Positions 42,650 through 51,807 of a stretch of 64,000 nucleotides of DNA are shown here, one piece after another. Made by a program: the position numbers and the translations under genes. The DNA is taken from contig MPDC01000007.1 in NCBI GenBank assembly GCA_001874255.1, forward strand, positions 1 to 64,000. Direction: 5' to 3'. The notes beneath the pieces are model-generated. The model ran no database searches and was not told where the DNA came from. It saw only the letters and a program-made list of their open reading frames with translations. This DNA is from Alphaproteobacteria bacterium MedPE-SWcel (GTDB taxonomy: Bacteria > Pseudomonadota > Alphaproteobacteria > Rhodobacterales > Rhodobacteraceae). Numbering within the stretch: the first letter of the stretch is position 1; the number at the start of each line of letters is the position of its first letter.

Positions 42650-42890
42650 TGCCATCGCCCTCGGCACCTCACGCGACCGCCTCGTGTTTGTCGTCAAATG
42701 GGGCGCCTCCGCCGTCCAGATCATGGGGTATACCGCAACGGGCTTCGGCTGGACGCCGTTGAACCTGTATCTCTTTCTTGTCGGCGTCGTCGGTTGGTTC
42801 GCGGTGGGCGCGCTATGGAATGACCGGGCGCTGATGCTGGTCCATCTGGCCGCGCTCGGGGCGATGATCGCGGGCATGGTCAGCAGCTGA
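42639..42890 (+). CDS. small membrane protein, DUF6552-like
   Basis: The 83-residue protein has hydrophobic segments around VVKWGASAVQIMGYTATGFG, LYLFLVGVVGWFAVGALW and LVHLAALGAMIAGMV, so two or three membrane passes. I associate this pattern with small roseobacter proteins named DUF6552, unverified. The GTG at 42639 was chosen because it begins the conserved-looking part and overlaps the micro-ORF; the frame is open from 42588. Confidence 0.65.
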   Translation: MPSDAIALGTSRDRLVFVVKWGASAVQIMGYTATGFGWTPLNLYLFLVGVVGWFAVGALWNDRALMLVHLAALGAMIAGMVSS

Positions 42891-42940
42891 CCGGGACGGC
42901 CGAGCGCGCTCCGCTCCGGGACCACCATGATGCCCCCTGC

Positions 42941-42976
42941 GGCACAGAGGGCACAGAGGGCGCAGAGGGCGCAGTT
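42941..42976 (+). repeat. 9-bp tandem repeat, four units
   Basis: GGCACAGAG twice, then GGCGCAGAG and GGCGCAGTT, 50 nt after the small membrane protein gene and before the dehydrogenase gene. Confidence 0.85.
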
Positions 42977-43074
42977 CAACGCGATTGACCCCATTGGGCC
43001 AAGAGCGGTTGCTTTACCGGTGCGGGTCGGCAGGCCACTCTGTCGGGGCAGCAGATGGAAAAGGAATGCGCGCT

Positions 43075-44094
43075 ATGAAGATCGGTTTCGTTGGCCTCGG
43101 CAATGTGGGAGGCAAGCTGGCGGGCAGCCTGCTGCGCAATGGGTTTGACCTCACGGTGCATGATCTGGACCCCGATCTTGTGGCGGCCTTCGTGGTGCGT
43201 GGCGCGCGCTCCACCGATGGCCCGCTGGCGTTGATGCGGGACTGCGACGCGGTGATCACCTGCCTGCCGTCGCCCGCCGCCTGCGCTGCCGTCGTCGAGG
43301 AGATGTTGCCGGCCGTCGATGGCTCCAAGATCTGGATGGAGATGTCGACCACCGATGCGAGCGAGGTCAGGCGTCTGGCGGCGCTGGTGGCCGAGCGGGG
43401 CGGGGCCGCGATGGAATGCCCGGTCTCTGGCGGGTGCCATCGGGCCGACACCGGCAATATCGCGATCTTTGCCGGCTGCGACCGGGACACGTTTGAACGC
43501 ATGCTGCCGACCCTGACCACCCTGGGCCGCCGGGTGCTGCATACCGGCGAGATCGGCAGCGCCTCGGTTCTGAAGGTGATGACCAACTATCTGGCCACGG
43601 CGAACCTGCTGACCTGCTGCGAGGCGCTGGTGACGATGAAGGCCGCGGGCATGGATATGAACACCACCTACGAGGCGATGAAGATCTCCTCCGGCACCTC
43701 CTTTGTGCATGAGACCGAAAGCCAGGTGATCCTGAACGGGTCGCGCGACATTTCCTTCACCATGGATCTGGTGAAGAAAGACATCGGCCTGTTCCAGAGC
43801 ATCGCACAGGCCCATGGTGTGCCCTTGGAAATCAGCCCGCTGATGGTCGAGATCTTTACCGACGGCATCGCCCGCTTTGGCGACCGGGAACTGTCGCCGA
43901 ACATCATCCGGCGGCTGGAAGAGGCAACCGGCCTCACCGTGTCAGCCCCGGGTTTTCCCGCCGAGATGGTCGATGACGAACCGGAAGAGCCGGGCTATGA
44001 GGTCATTCCCACCGGGCTTGCGGCGCCGCTGGCCAAACTGCTGGCCGCACAAACCCCTGCCGCTCAACCGCCCGCCGCAGACCCCCCTGAATGA
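43075..44094 (+). CDS. beta-hydroxyacid dehydrogenase (3-hydroxyisobutyrate dehydrogenase family)
   Basis: The 339-residue NAD(P) enzyme begins GFVGLGNVGGKLAGSLL (dinucleotide fold), has substrate-binding PVSGGCHRADTGNIAIF, the catalytic Lys in S-V-L-K-V-M-T-N-Y-L, and a longer proline-rich C-terminal tail than usual. It oxidises a 3-hydroxy acid. ATG 43075 has AAAGGA-like sequence 8 nt upstream; an ATG at 43066 is an alternative. Confidence 0.9.
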   Translation: MKIGFVGLGNVGGKLAGSLLRNGFDLTVHDLDPDLVAAFVVRGARSTDGPLALMRDCDAVITCLPSPAACAAVVEEMLPAVDGSKIWMEMSTTDASEVRRLAALVAERGGAAMECPVSGGCHRADTGNIAIFAGCDRDTFERMLPTLTTLGRRVLHTGEIGSASVLKVMTNYLATANLLTCCEALVTMKAAGMDMNTTYEAMKISSGTSFVHETESQVILNGSRDISFTMDLVKKDIGLFQSIAQAHGVPLEISPLMVEIFTDGIARFGDRELSPNIIRRLEEATGLTVSAPGFPAEMVDDEPEEPGYEVIPTGLAAPLAKLLAAQTPAAQPPAADPPE

Positions 44095-44194
44095 ATCTCC
44101 TGCGGAATGAACCACGGCTGAATACCGCGCGGCCGGTCACAAACCTGATCGGGGCGCGCAATCGCCGCGCCCCCCGTGGGTCCGGCTGCCGCCA

Positions 44195-45637
44195 TCATGG
44201 CGCGAAGGGCGGCCTGACCTTCACCTCCAGATAGTCCTCAAACCCGAAGCGTCCGCCCTCGCGGCCATTGCCCGATTGCTTGAACCCGCCGAAAGGCGAC
44301 CCGTAGTCGGTGCCGCGCCCGTTGATATGGATGCCGCCCGCGCGCAGCGCCCGCGCCATCCGCAGCGCCCGCGCCGCATCGCCGGTCGAGATATAGGCGT
44401 CGAGACCGTAGATGGTGTCATTGGCCAGCGCGATCGCCTCCGATTCGCTGTCAAAGGGAGTCATCACCAGAACCGGACCAAAGACCTCCTCGCGCCAGAG
44501 GGTCATCTGCGGGGTGACATCGTAAAAGATCGTCGGCCGCGCGAACCAGCCCTGCGCCAGCTCGGGCGCCAGACCTTCGGGACGCCCCGGCCCGCCGATC
44601 AGCAGCGGCGTGCCCTCGTCGAGACCGGTGCGGATCATCCGCTGCACCCGGTCGTATTGCAGCCGGTCGAACAGCGGGCCGATATGGTCGCCCTCCTGAT
44701 GCGGATCGCCAACGGCCTGTTCGGACGCGGTTGCCCGCGCGATCTCCAGCGCCCGGTCATAGGCGCTGCGCTCGATCAGCATCCGGGTGGGGGCGTTGCA
44801 GGACTGGCCGGTATTGTCGAAACAGGCCCGCACCCCTTCGGCCACGCGGGCCTCCAGATCGGCATCGGCAAAGATCACATTGGGAGACTTGCCACCCAGC
44901 TCCAGCGCCACCCGCTTGATCGTGGCGGCGGCGTCGCGCGACACGGCGCTGCCCGCGCGGGTAGAGCCGGTGAAGGACATCATCGCCACATCCGGGTGCT
45001 GCGACAGGGCGGCCCCGACCGAGGGTCCATCGCCGAACACCAGGTTGAAGACACCCGGCGCAAACCCCGCCTCGTGGATCATCTCGGCAAAGAGGCGCGC
45101 CGACAGCGGCGTATGTTCCGACGGTTTCAACACGCAGGTACAGCCCGCCGCCAGCGCCGGGATGACCTTCAGCGCGATCTGGTTGATCGGCCAGTTCCAG
45201 GGCGTGATCAACCCGCAGACGCCAATCGGCTCATGGCTGACGATATCGCCATTGGGCAGGGTTTCCTCCTCCTGATGCGCCGCCAGCGTGGCGATGAAGG
45301 CCTCCAGATGACCAAGCCCGGACGCGGCCTGCTCCGCGCGCGACAGGGTGATCGGCGCGCCCATTTCGGTGGTGATCGCCCTGGCCAGTTCGTCCATACG
45401 GCGGCGCATCACCTCTGCCAGCCGCCGCAATAGCGCCAGCCGCGCGGGCTTTGGCAGCATGGAATAGGTGGCAAACGCCTGCTGCGCCGCCGCCACCGCG
45501 CGATCCACGTCGCGGGCATTGCCGAGGCGCACCAGACCGACCTGGGCGCCGGTTGACGGGGTGAGGATCGGCATGGTTTCGGTGCCGTCCGGCTGCTGCC
45601 AGTCGCCGTCGATATAGAAATGTTGCAGAACAATCAT
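44195..45637 (-). CDS. aldehyde dehydrogenase (NAD(P)-dependent)
   Basis: The 480-residue protein has P-W-N-W-P-I-N-Q (oxyanion Asn), LELGGKSPNVIF (general-base Glu) and NTGQSCNAPTR (nucleophile Cys), the full ALDH catalytic set. It oxidises an aldehyde to the acid. It follows the enolase gene by 14 nt; the ATG at 45637 gives a normal-length N-terminus. Its role is probably to follow the GMC oxidoreductase in the same operon. Confidence 0.92.
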   Translation of the reverse strand: MIVLQHFYIDGDWQQPDGTETMPILTPSTGAQVGLVRLGNARDVDRAVAAAQQAFATYSMLPKPARLALLRRLAEVMRRRMDELARAITTEMGAPITLSRAEQAASGLGHLEAFIATLAAHQEEETLPNGDIVSHEPIGVCGLITPWNWPINQIALKVIPALAAGCTCVLKPSEHTPLSARLFAEMIHEAGFAPGVFNLVFGDGPSVGAALSQHPDVAMMSFTGSTRAGSAVSRDAAATIKRVALELGGKSPNVIFADADLEARVAEGVRACFDNTGQSCNAPTRMLIERSAYDRALEIARATASEQAVGDPHQEGDHIGPLFDRLQYDRVQRMIRTGLDEGTPLLIGGPGRPEGLAPELAQGWFARPTIFYDVTPQMTLWREEVFGPVLVMTPFDSESEAIALANDTIYGLDAYISTGDAARALRMARALRAGGIHINGRGTDYGSPFGGFKQSGNGREGGRFGFEDYLEVKVRPPFAP

Positions 45638-45651
45638 GGTCTCTTTGCCTT

Positions 45652-46860
45652 TCAGGGGGTCACATGCGCGGTGTCGAGCGTCAGGTGCAGCTCCTGCCCC
45701 GTATAGGGCCGTGCGGCGATGGCGCCGTCGTCCAGTTCCAGCCCCAGACCGGGCGCGCGGGAGGGGATGACATAGCCGTCCTGCCATTCGATATCGCCTT
45801 TCACGCAGGACATGTAGGGGCCTTCAAACCGGCCGATGCTCTCGAGGATCAGGAAATTCGGCGAGGCCGCCGCGATCTGGATATTGGCCGCCGCCACGAT
45901 CGGCCCGCAGTAGAGATGCGGCGCGATCTGGGCCTGTTTCACCTCGGCCATGGCGGCGATCTTCTTGGCCTCCAGCAGCCCGCCGACGCGGCCAAGGTTC
46001 ATTTGCAGGATCGACGCGGCCCCCGTCTCCAGCAGGCGGGCGAATTCGTATTTGGTACAGAGACGCTCTCCGGCGGCGACGGGGATGGAGGTGAAGCGGG
46101 CGACCTCGGCCATTGCCTCGGGGCTCTCGGGGGGGACCGGTTCCTCGAACCACAGGGGATCGAATGGCTCCAGCGCCCGTGCCATGCGCCGCGCGCCGGA
46201 GACGGTGAACTGCCCGTGGGTGCCGAACAGAAGATCGGCACGATCCCCCACCGCCGCGCGGATCTCACGGCAGAAGGCGACCGAGCGGCTGATGTCCTCC
46301 AGCCGGGGTTGGTGGCCGTCGAAAATGGTATAGGGCCCGGCGGGGTCGAATTTCAGCGCGGTAAAGCCCTCCGCCACCATCTGCGCCGCGATCCCGGCGG
46401 CAATGGTCGGGTCAGTATAGGCGTTGGGCTGGTTCGGATCCGGGTAGACGTCGCCGGCGGTGGGGTAGATGTAGGAATAGCTGCGCAGGCGGTCATGCAC
46501 GCGCCCGCCCAGAAGATCCGCCACCGGTTTGTCGGCGGCCTTGCCCAGAATGTCCCAGCAGGCCATTTCCAACCCCGAAAACACCCCCATCACGCTGACA
46601 TCCGGACGCTGGGTGAAACCCGCGCCATAGGCCTTGCGGTACAACAGCTCGATCTGCTGCGGATCGGCCCCGGCGAACTGGCGCTCAAACATGTCCCGCG
46701 CCATGGCGCAGCAGACCTGCGGGCCGAAGGTGGCGTTGTAGATCTCGCCCACGCCGGTGATGCCACAGGCGGTGGTCAGGCGCACAAAGATGAAATAGCG
46801 CCCGCCGTGGCGGGGCGGCGGGTTGGCGACAACAAAGGTTTCAATCGTATCGAGACGCAT
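45652..46860 (-). CDS. enolase-superfamily enzyme, paralogue of the one at 24913
   Basis: The 402-residue protein lines up from end to end with the product of 24913-26145 (GGRYFIFVRLTT, GFTQRPD, KFDPAGPYTI, LLFGTHGQF, LWFEEP, GERL, APHLYCGP). Metal-binding Glu residues are present but the Asp expected before H-G-Q is Gly. In this locus it lies between an oxidase and an aldehyde dehydrogenase, fitting acid-sugar dehydration after oxidation (inference). Confidence 0.86.
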   Translation of the reverse strand: MRLDTIETFVVANPPPRHGGRYFIFVRLTTACGITGVGEIYNATFGPQVCCAMARDMFERQFAGADPQQIELLYRKAYGAGFTQRPDVSVMGVFSGLEMACWDILGKAADKPVADLLGGRVHDRLRSYSYIYPTAGDVYPDPNQPNAYTDPTIAAGIAAQMVAEGFTALKFDPAGPYTIFDGHQPRLEDISRSVAFCREIRAAVGDRADLLFGTHGQFTVSGARRMARALEPFDPLWFEEPVPPESPEAMAEVARFTSIPVAAGERLCTKYEFARLLETGAASILQMNLGRVGGLLEAKKIAAMAEVKQAQIAPHLYCGPIVAAANIQIAAASPNFLILESIGRFEGPYMSCVKGDIEWQDGYVIPSRAPGLGLELDDGAIAARPYTGQELHLTLDTAHVTP

Positions 46861-46872
46861 ATGCTGCTCCTT

Positions 46873-46910
46873 TGGCAGGGGTGCGACCAGCTGGCAGGGG
46901 TGCGATCAGC
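46873..46910 (-). repeat. 19-bp tandem duplication containing a stop codon
   Basis: TGGCAGGGGTGCGACCAGC (46873-46891) is followed by the same 19-mer with one change, C to T (46892-46910). The GMC gene's stop (46906-46908) lies in the second copy. Confidence 0.85.
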
Positions 46911-48522
46911 CGTCGCGCAGAATCAGATCCGCCGCGCGCATCGCGAGCATCAGGGTGGGGGCATTGGTATTGCCGGAGGTGATGTTGGGAAAAACCGAGG
47001 CATCGACCACCCGCACACCCGCCAGCCCGTGCACCCGCAGGCTCGCGTCGACCACGGAGTCCTCCGCTCCGGCGCCCATGCGGCAGGTGCAGGTCGGGTG
47101 AAACACGGTGGAGGCGCGGGCGCGAAAGGCGGCCAGCAGCGCCGCGTCATCCATGGCGGCAAAGCCCTCGGTCTTGCAGCCGGAGGTGACCGACGCCAGC
47201 GCGGGCGTCGCCGCCAGCCGCTGCAGCACCCGGCTGGCCCGGATGGCGAGGCTGCGGTCCTCGGACGTGGCCAGCGAATTGGCTTCGATCAGCGGCCGCA
47301 CCCGTGGATCGGCCGAGCGGATGCGGATACGCCCCCGGCTGGTGGGGCGGCAGGGTTGCGCCGACAGCAGATAGCCCTGCCGCCGATCCATCACCACCTG
47401 TCCCGCAGCCGTGACCTCATAGGAGGCCGGGTTGCAAAACAGCTGCAGGTCCGGCACCGTTGCCTCGGGGCCAGAGCGGACAAAGCCCCCGATCTGATTC
47501 ACCGGCACCGACAAGGGCCCGCGCCGCCGCAGCGCATAGGCGGCCCCGGCCCGCAGTCGCCCGGACAGCCGACCCAGCACCGCGTTCAGCGTGCGCTCCC
47601 GCGTATGGAACTGCCAGGAGAGGGCCAGGTGATCCTGCAGGCCTTCGCCCACCTGGGGCAGCGCGCGGCGCACCTCGATCCCATGCTCGCGCAACACCGG
47701 CGCGGGCCCGATGCCGGACAGCTGCAGCAGTTGTGGAGAATTGAGCGCACCGGCGCTCAGGATCACTTCGCGGGCGCGCGGGCGCCACTCCTTGCCGTGA
47801 CGAACATAGCGCAGCCCGACCACGCGCCCCCCCTCAAGCTCCAGCCGCCGGACCTCGGCGCGGGTCACCAGCGTCAGGTTGGGCCGCCGCAGCGCCGGCC
47901 GCAGGAAGGCATCCGCCGCAGACCAGCGGCGCCCGTTGCGCACGGTGCTGCGATAGGGGCCCAGCCCCTCTGCCCCTTCGGTATTGATATCCGGGGTGAG
48001 GCCCAGCCCCGCAGCGCCCGCCGCTTCCAGAAAGCGGCTGGAAAACGGATGCATCTGCTCCGACAGATCCTGCACCCAGACCGGGCCATCGCCTGTGCGG
48101 CGCCCGGTGGCGTCGCAGCGGGTCTCCAGCGCCTGATAGGTCTCGCGGACCTCTGCCCAGCTCCAGCCGGCGGCGCCTGCGCGGCTCCAGTCGTCGAAAT
48201 CGTGCGGCAGGCCCCGGACATAGGCCATGGCGTTGATCGAGCTCGACCCGCCGACGACCCGCCCGCGCGGCCAGTAGATGGCGCGCCCGTCCAGCGCTCT
48301 GTCCGGCGCGGCATGATCGCCCCAGTTCAGCGCGGCATTGCCATAGGTGAAGGCATAGCCAACCGGCACTTTGATCCACAGGTTGCGGTCCGCGCCCCCG
48401 GCCTCCAGCAGCAGCACCCGGTGGCGCCCGCAGCGGCTGAGGCGCTCGGCCAGAACGCATCCGGCGGAGCCTGCACCGACAATGATATAGTCGTAGCGCA
48501 GGGCGGAGGGGGCTTCGGTCAT
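46906..48522 (-). CDS. GMC-family FAD oxidoreductase, choline dehydrogenase-like
   Basis: The 538-residue flavoprotein has the ADP-binding motif YIIVGAGSAGCVLAERL, GMC signature 1 GGSSSINAMAYVRG, signature 2 SAGALNSPQLLQLSGIG, and the active-site His in V-F-H-P-T-C-T-C. It oxidises a primary or secondary alcohol and passes electrons to quinone or another acceptor. It heads the GMC-enolase-aldehyde dehydrogenase operon and is divergent from a LysR gene. The ATG at 48522 gives the usual N-terminus. Confidence 0.92.
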   Translation of the reverse strand: MTEAPSALRYDYIIVGAGSAGCVLAERLSRCGRHRVLLLEAGGADRNLWIKVPVGYAFTYGNAALNWGDHAAPDRALDGRAIYWPRGRVVGGSSSINAMAYVRGLPHDFDDWSRAGAAGWSWAEVRETYQALETRCDATGRRTGDGPVWVQDLSEQMHPFSSRFLEAAGAAGLGLTPDINTEGAEGLGPYRSTVRNGRRWSAADAFLRPALRRPNLTLVTRAEVRRLELEGGRVVGLRYVRHGKEWRPRAREVILSAGALNSPQLLQLSGIGPAPVLREHGIEVRRALPQVGEGLQDHLALSWQFHTRERTLNAVLGRLSGRLRAGAAYALRRRGPLSVPVNQIGGFVRSGPEATVPDLQLFCNPASYEVTAAGQVVMDRRQGYLLSAQPCRPTSRGRIRIRSADPRVRPLIEANSLATSEDRSLAIRASRVLQRLAATPALASVTSGCKTEGFAAMDDAALLAAFRARASTVFHPTCTCRMGAGAEDSVVDASLRVHGLAGVRVVDASVFPNITSGNTNAPTLMLAMRAADLILRDG

Positions 48523-48719
48523 GGGCGTGGATCCGGGTGCTGGAAACAGGTCTCCAGATGGACGCCCGCAGGCCCGGACTGCAAACAACGGCTTTGACCG
48601 CTTTGACCCAAATCAGGTTGTGGCAGGTTGGGGCGGCCTGCGGAGGCAGGCGTGCGAAGGGGGGCTTGTCCTCACCGGGGCGCCGCCGCATGATGACGCG
48701 ATCAACCAACGGAGCCCTC

Positions 48720-49601
48720 ATGCGCAGGCTGCCTCATGTCACCTGGCTGCGGTCCTTCGAGGCGGCCGCCCGTCACAGCTCTTTCAGTGCGGCCGCGGAA
48801 GAGCTGTACCTGACGCCGGCCGCTGTCAGCCAGCAGATCCGCCAGTTGGAACACCACCTCGGCATCCAGCTGTTCAAACGCCTGCCCAAGGGGGTGCAGC
48901 TGACGGATATCGGGCTGGCCTATGCGATCCCGGTGCGCAAATCCTTTGTCGAGATGCAGGCGGCGACGGACGGGCTGTTCCGGGTGCAGAGCAAGGCGGT
49001 GGTGCGGGTGCGCTGTTCGATCAGCTTCGCGGCGCTGATCCTGGCGCCGCTGTTGCGCGACTTTGCCCAGCACTGCCCCGAGATCGATGTCGAGCTGTCC
49101 ACCGCCGTGTGGTCCGACCGGATGGAGGGGGCGGGGGTGGATCTGGACATCCGCTACGGCGACGGCACCTGGCCCGAACAGACGGTGCATCCGCTGCCGG
49201 TGGAGGAGGCGACGCTGGTGTGCCATCCTGACTATGCGGCGCAGCTCGGGCCGGACCCCGCTCCGGAGGTCCTGACGGCGGCGGATATCGTCCAGATCGT
49301 CGGGTCGGAAACCGATTGGGACCGCCTGTTTCAGCGCTGCGGCATCGAGGCCCCCCGGCCGCGTCACTGGATGAGGGCCGATTCCTCGCTGATCGCCATG
49401 CAGATCCTGTCGGCGGGGCACGGCTGTGCCCTGATCTCGCGCAGCTTTGCCCGTCGGGCGCTGGACGCGGGCCAGCTGGTGGCGCCGTTTGATCTGAGCC
49501 TGCCGATGCAGGCGAATTTCGTTCTGGTGGAACGCGACGACCTGCGCGAGAATCGCACTCTGCGCAAGCTGATCGACTGGCTGCTGGTGCAGCGGATCTG
49601 A
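48720..49601 (+). CDS. LysR-family regulator, GcvA-like
   Basis: The 293-residue protein starts MRRLPHVTWLRSFEAAARHSSF with helix-turn-helix LYLTPAAVSQQIRQLE, typical of GcvA. The ATG at 48720 has CGGAG upstream; the frame is open earlier but lacks similarity. It is divergent (197 bp) from the GMC operon and is its likely regulator. The gap contains GCTTTGACC twice in tandem (48591-48608). Confidence 0.9.
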   Translation: MRRLPHVTWLRSFEAAARHSSFSAAAEELYLTPAAVSQQIRQLEHHLGIQLFKRLPKGVQLTDIGLAYAIPVRKSFVEMQAATDGLFRVQSKAVVRVRCSISFAALILAPLLRDFAQHCPEIDVELSTAVWSDRMEGAGVDLDIRYGDGTWPEQTVHPLPVEEATLVCHPDYAAQLGPDPAPEVLTAADIVQIVGSETDWDRLFQRCGIEAPRPRHWMRADSSLIAMQILSAGHGCALISRSFARRALDAGQLVAPFDLSLPMQANFVLVERDDLRENRTLRKLIDWLLVQRI

Positions 49602-49654
49602 CCGGCAGGCGCAATGGGTCACGCGTCAGGGCGGCGGGCATTCGGGGGCAGGCG

Positions 49655-50545
49655 CTAGAGGTCCGCCGCTTCCCTGCGCACCCAATCGACGAAGGCTGCG
49701 GTGTCCCGGGACGGCGTGCCGGGTGTGGTGACGTAATATCCGCAGCCCGGATCCAGCGCCGCGTCGGGCCAGGGTTTCAGGGCGCCGTCCCGCTCGGCCT
49801 GACCGGTGATCGACCGCCAGCCCAGCATAAGCCCACGCCCATCATAGACCGCCTGCGCGGCCTGCACGTAATTGTTGAAGATCTGGCCACCGCCGCGCGG
49901 CCGCTGGAGGCCCCGGGCCTGAAAATAATCCTCCCACCCGGCCCAATGGGTATTGTGCGGCGTGCGCACGTGAATCAGGGGCGCCTGCGCCAGAGGGCAG
50001 CCCTCTGCCAGCAGCCGCTCCACCAGCGCAGGCGCGCCGACCGGGCAGATCTCCTCGGCGAACAGCGTCTCCGTACGCCCCTCGCGCCAGCCGCCATTGC
50101 CATAGCGCAGGGCGACATCAATGCCGGGGCTGAGCACCGGAAGATCCGTCGCCGGGGCCTGCACGTTCACGGTGATATCCGGATGATGTGCATAAAAAAT
50201 TGGCAGTCTTGGCATCAGCCAATAGGTCGCCATGCCCACGGTGCAGGCCACCGTCACCTGCCGCTCGCCGATGGCATGCAGGGCCCGGATGTCCTCCAGC
50301 GTGGCAGAGATCCGCCCCAACCCCTCGCGCACGGCCCGCGACAGCATCTCGCCGGCATCCGTGAGTCGCGCAGGCCGCACCCGCCGGTCGAACAGGGCCA
50401 CCCCGACGTGATCCTCCAGCGCCTTCAGCGCCTGGCTCACGGCGGGTTGGGTCACGTTCAGCCGCGCCGCCGCATCCCGCATCGATCCGTGGCGGGACAG
50501 GGCCTCAAAGGTCACAAGCAGGCGCAGGGGTGGCAGATGGTCCAT
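49655..50545 (-). CDS. LysR-family regulator, GcvA-like
   Basis: The 296-residue protein has the LysR helix-turn-helix LNVTQPAVSQALKALE and an effector domain starting near residue 92. It is divergent from the dioxygenase/aldolase pair (113-bp gap) and probably controls it through the dyad at 50554-50574. Confidence 0.9.
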   Translation of the reverse strand: MDHLPPLRLLVTFEALSRHGSMRDAAARLNVTQPAVSQALKALEDHVGVALFDRRVRPARLTDAGEMLSRAVREGLGRISATLEDIRALHAIGERQVTVACTVGMATYWLMPRLPIFYAHHPDITVNVQAPATDLPVLSPGIDVALRYGNGGWREGRTETLFAEEICPVGAPALVERLLAEGCPLAQAPLIHVRTPHNTHWAGWEDYFQARGLQRPRGGGQIFNNYVQAAQAVYDGRGLMLGWRSITGQAERDGALKPWPDAALDPGCGYYVTTPGTPSRDTAAFVDWVRREAADL

Positions 50546-50553
50546 CGATCAAC

Positions 50554-50574
50554 ATAATCCTCAGCTTAAGTTAT
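50554..50574. promoter_or_regulatory. candidate LysR box
   Basis: ATAAT-CCTCAGCTTAAG-TTAT is a 21-bp AT-rich imperfect dyad (ATAA/TTAT ends) between the divergent LysR and dioxygenase genes. LysR activators commonly bind such sequences; no test is possible here. Confidence 0.35.
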
Positions 50575-50658
50575 CTTCACCCGAAACAGACTGTCGTCAA
50601 GCCCGTCTCTCGTGAAATGCTGCGCAGCAGAAACCCAATCGAAAGACGTGCCTCCTCC

Positions 50659-51807
50659 ATGAACGATCTCAGCTCTCCCCTCGCGGTTCCCGCCGTTGCC
50701 GGTCTTGGCGAAAAAGGCCTGGACATCACCCTTGCCGACGGCAGCACGCATTACTTCAACTACTATTGGCTGCGCGACAATTGCCCCAGCTCCTTCAGCC
50801 CGGTCACCCGCGAACGCAGCTTTGACATCTTCCACCTCGACGCTGCCCCGCAGGCGCAAACCGCATCGGTCGAGGGCGATGCGCTGGTCCTTGACTGGCA
50901 GGGCGAAGACCACATCACCCGCCTGCCGCTGTCCTGGCTGGAGACCTACGCAGGCGGCAGGAGCCGCCCCGATCCCGCCGATCTGTCGCGCGTGGCCTGG
51001 TTCGGCGATCACTACCCGGCGGTGCCGCGGTTTTCGCAGCCGGAGCTGGTGGCGGATGGTGCCACCCGCGCAAAGTGGATCGAGGCGATGCTGGTGCATG
51101 GGTTCACCATCGTGACCGACATGCCCGACAGCAACGAGGGGCTGACCGAAACGGCCGAGCTGATGGGCTCTGTCCGGCCGACGTTCTTTGGCACCTATTT
51201 CGACGTGAAGACCCACATCAACCCGACCAATACCGCCTATACCGCCGGTGCGCTGGAGCTGCACACCGATACCCCGGCCGAGGAATTCGCGCCGGGCATC
51301 CAGTTCCTGCACTGCCGGGCCAATACGGTGCAGGGCGGCGACAGCCTCTATGCCGATGGCGTTGCGGTGGCCAATGATTTCCGCAGGCGCGATCCCGAAG
51401 GCTTCAGGCTGCTGAGCGAGGTGGCGATCCCCTTCTACTGCGAACATGACAGCTATGATGCGCGCTCGCGCCAATATGTGATCGAGCTGGACCAATATGG
51501 CGAGGTCGAAGGGCTGACCATCAGCCAGCATATGGCCGATATCTTCGATCTCGATCAAAAGCTGCTGGATGACTACTACCCCGCCTTCTGCCGCTTTGGC
51601 CGGATGCTGCAGGAAGAGAAATACATGATGAATTTCCTGATGAAGGGCGGCGAATGCATGGTCTTTGACAATCACCGGATCGTGCACGGCCGCGCCGCCT
51701 ATACGGCGACTAGCGGCGACCGCTACCTGCGCGGCTGCTACGTGGACCGCTCCGAGATGCGCTCGACCTATCGCGCATTGGTCAGCGACGGGCGGTTCAA
51801 GGCATGA
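50659..51807 (+). CDS. gamma-butyrobetaine hydroxylase-like Fe(II)/2-oxoglutarate dioxygenase
   Basis: The 382-residue protein has the N-terminal domain of gamma-butyrobetaine/trimethyllysine dioxygenases (YYWLRDNC) and a TauD-type catalytic domain. Iron ligands are H-T-D in LELHTDTPAEEF and His in RIVHGRAAY, and the 2-oxoglutarate Arg is in Y-L-R-G-C. The N-terminal zinc site of eukaryotic and Pseudomonas enzymes (C-x-C-x2-C) is reduced to one Cys (NCPSSFSP). Its stop overlaps the aldolase start by 4 nt. Hydroxylation followed by retro-aldol cleavage is an inference. Confidence 0.87.
   Translation: MNDLSSPLAVPAVAGLGEKGLDITLADGSTHYFNYYWLRDNCPSSFSPVTRERSFDIFHLDAAPQAQTASVEGDALVLDWQGEDHITRLPLSWLETYAGGRSRPDPADLSRVAWFGDHYPAVPRFSQPELVADGATRAKWIEAMLVHGFTIVTDMPDSNEGLTETAELMGSVRPTFFGTYFDVKTHINPTNTAYTAGALELHTDTPAEEFAPGIQFLHCRANTVQGGDSLYADGVAVANDFRRRDPEGFRLLSEVAIPFYCEHDSYDARSRQYVIELDQYGEVEGLTISQHMADIFDLDQKLLDDYYPAFCRFGRMLQEEKYMMNFLMKGGECMVFDNHRIVHGRAAYTATSGDRYLRGCYVDRSEMRSTYRALVSDGRFKA

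Noticed and set aside
45664-48597. 977-codon open frame on the plus strand
   Set aside because: It is a shadow of the enolase and GMC genes, with low-complexity Gly/Arg/His composition and no start signal.
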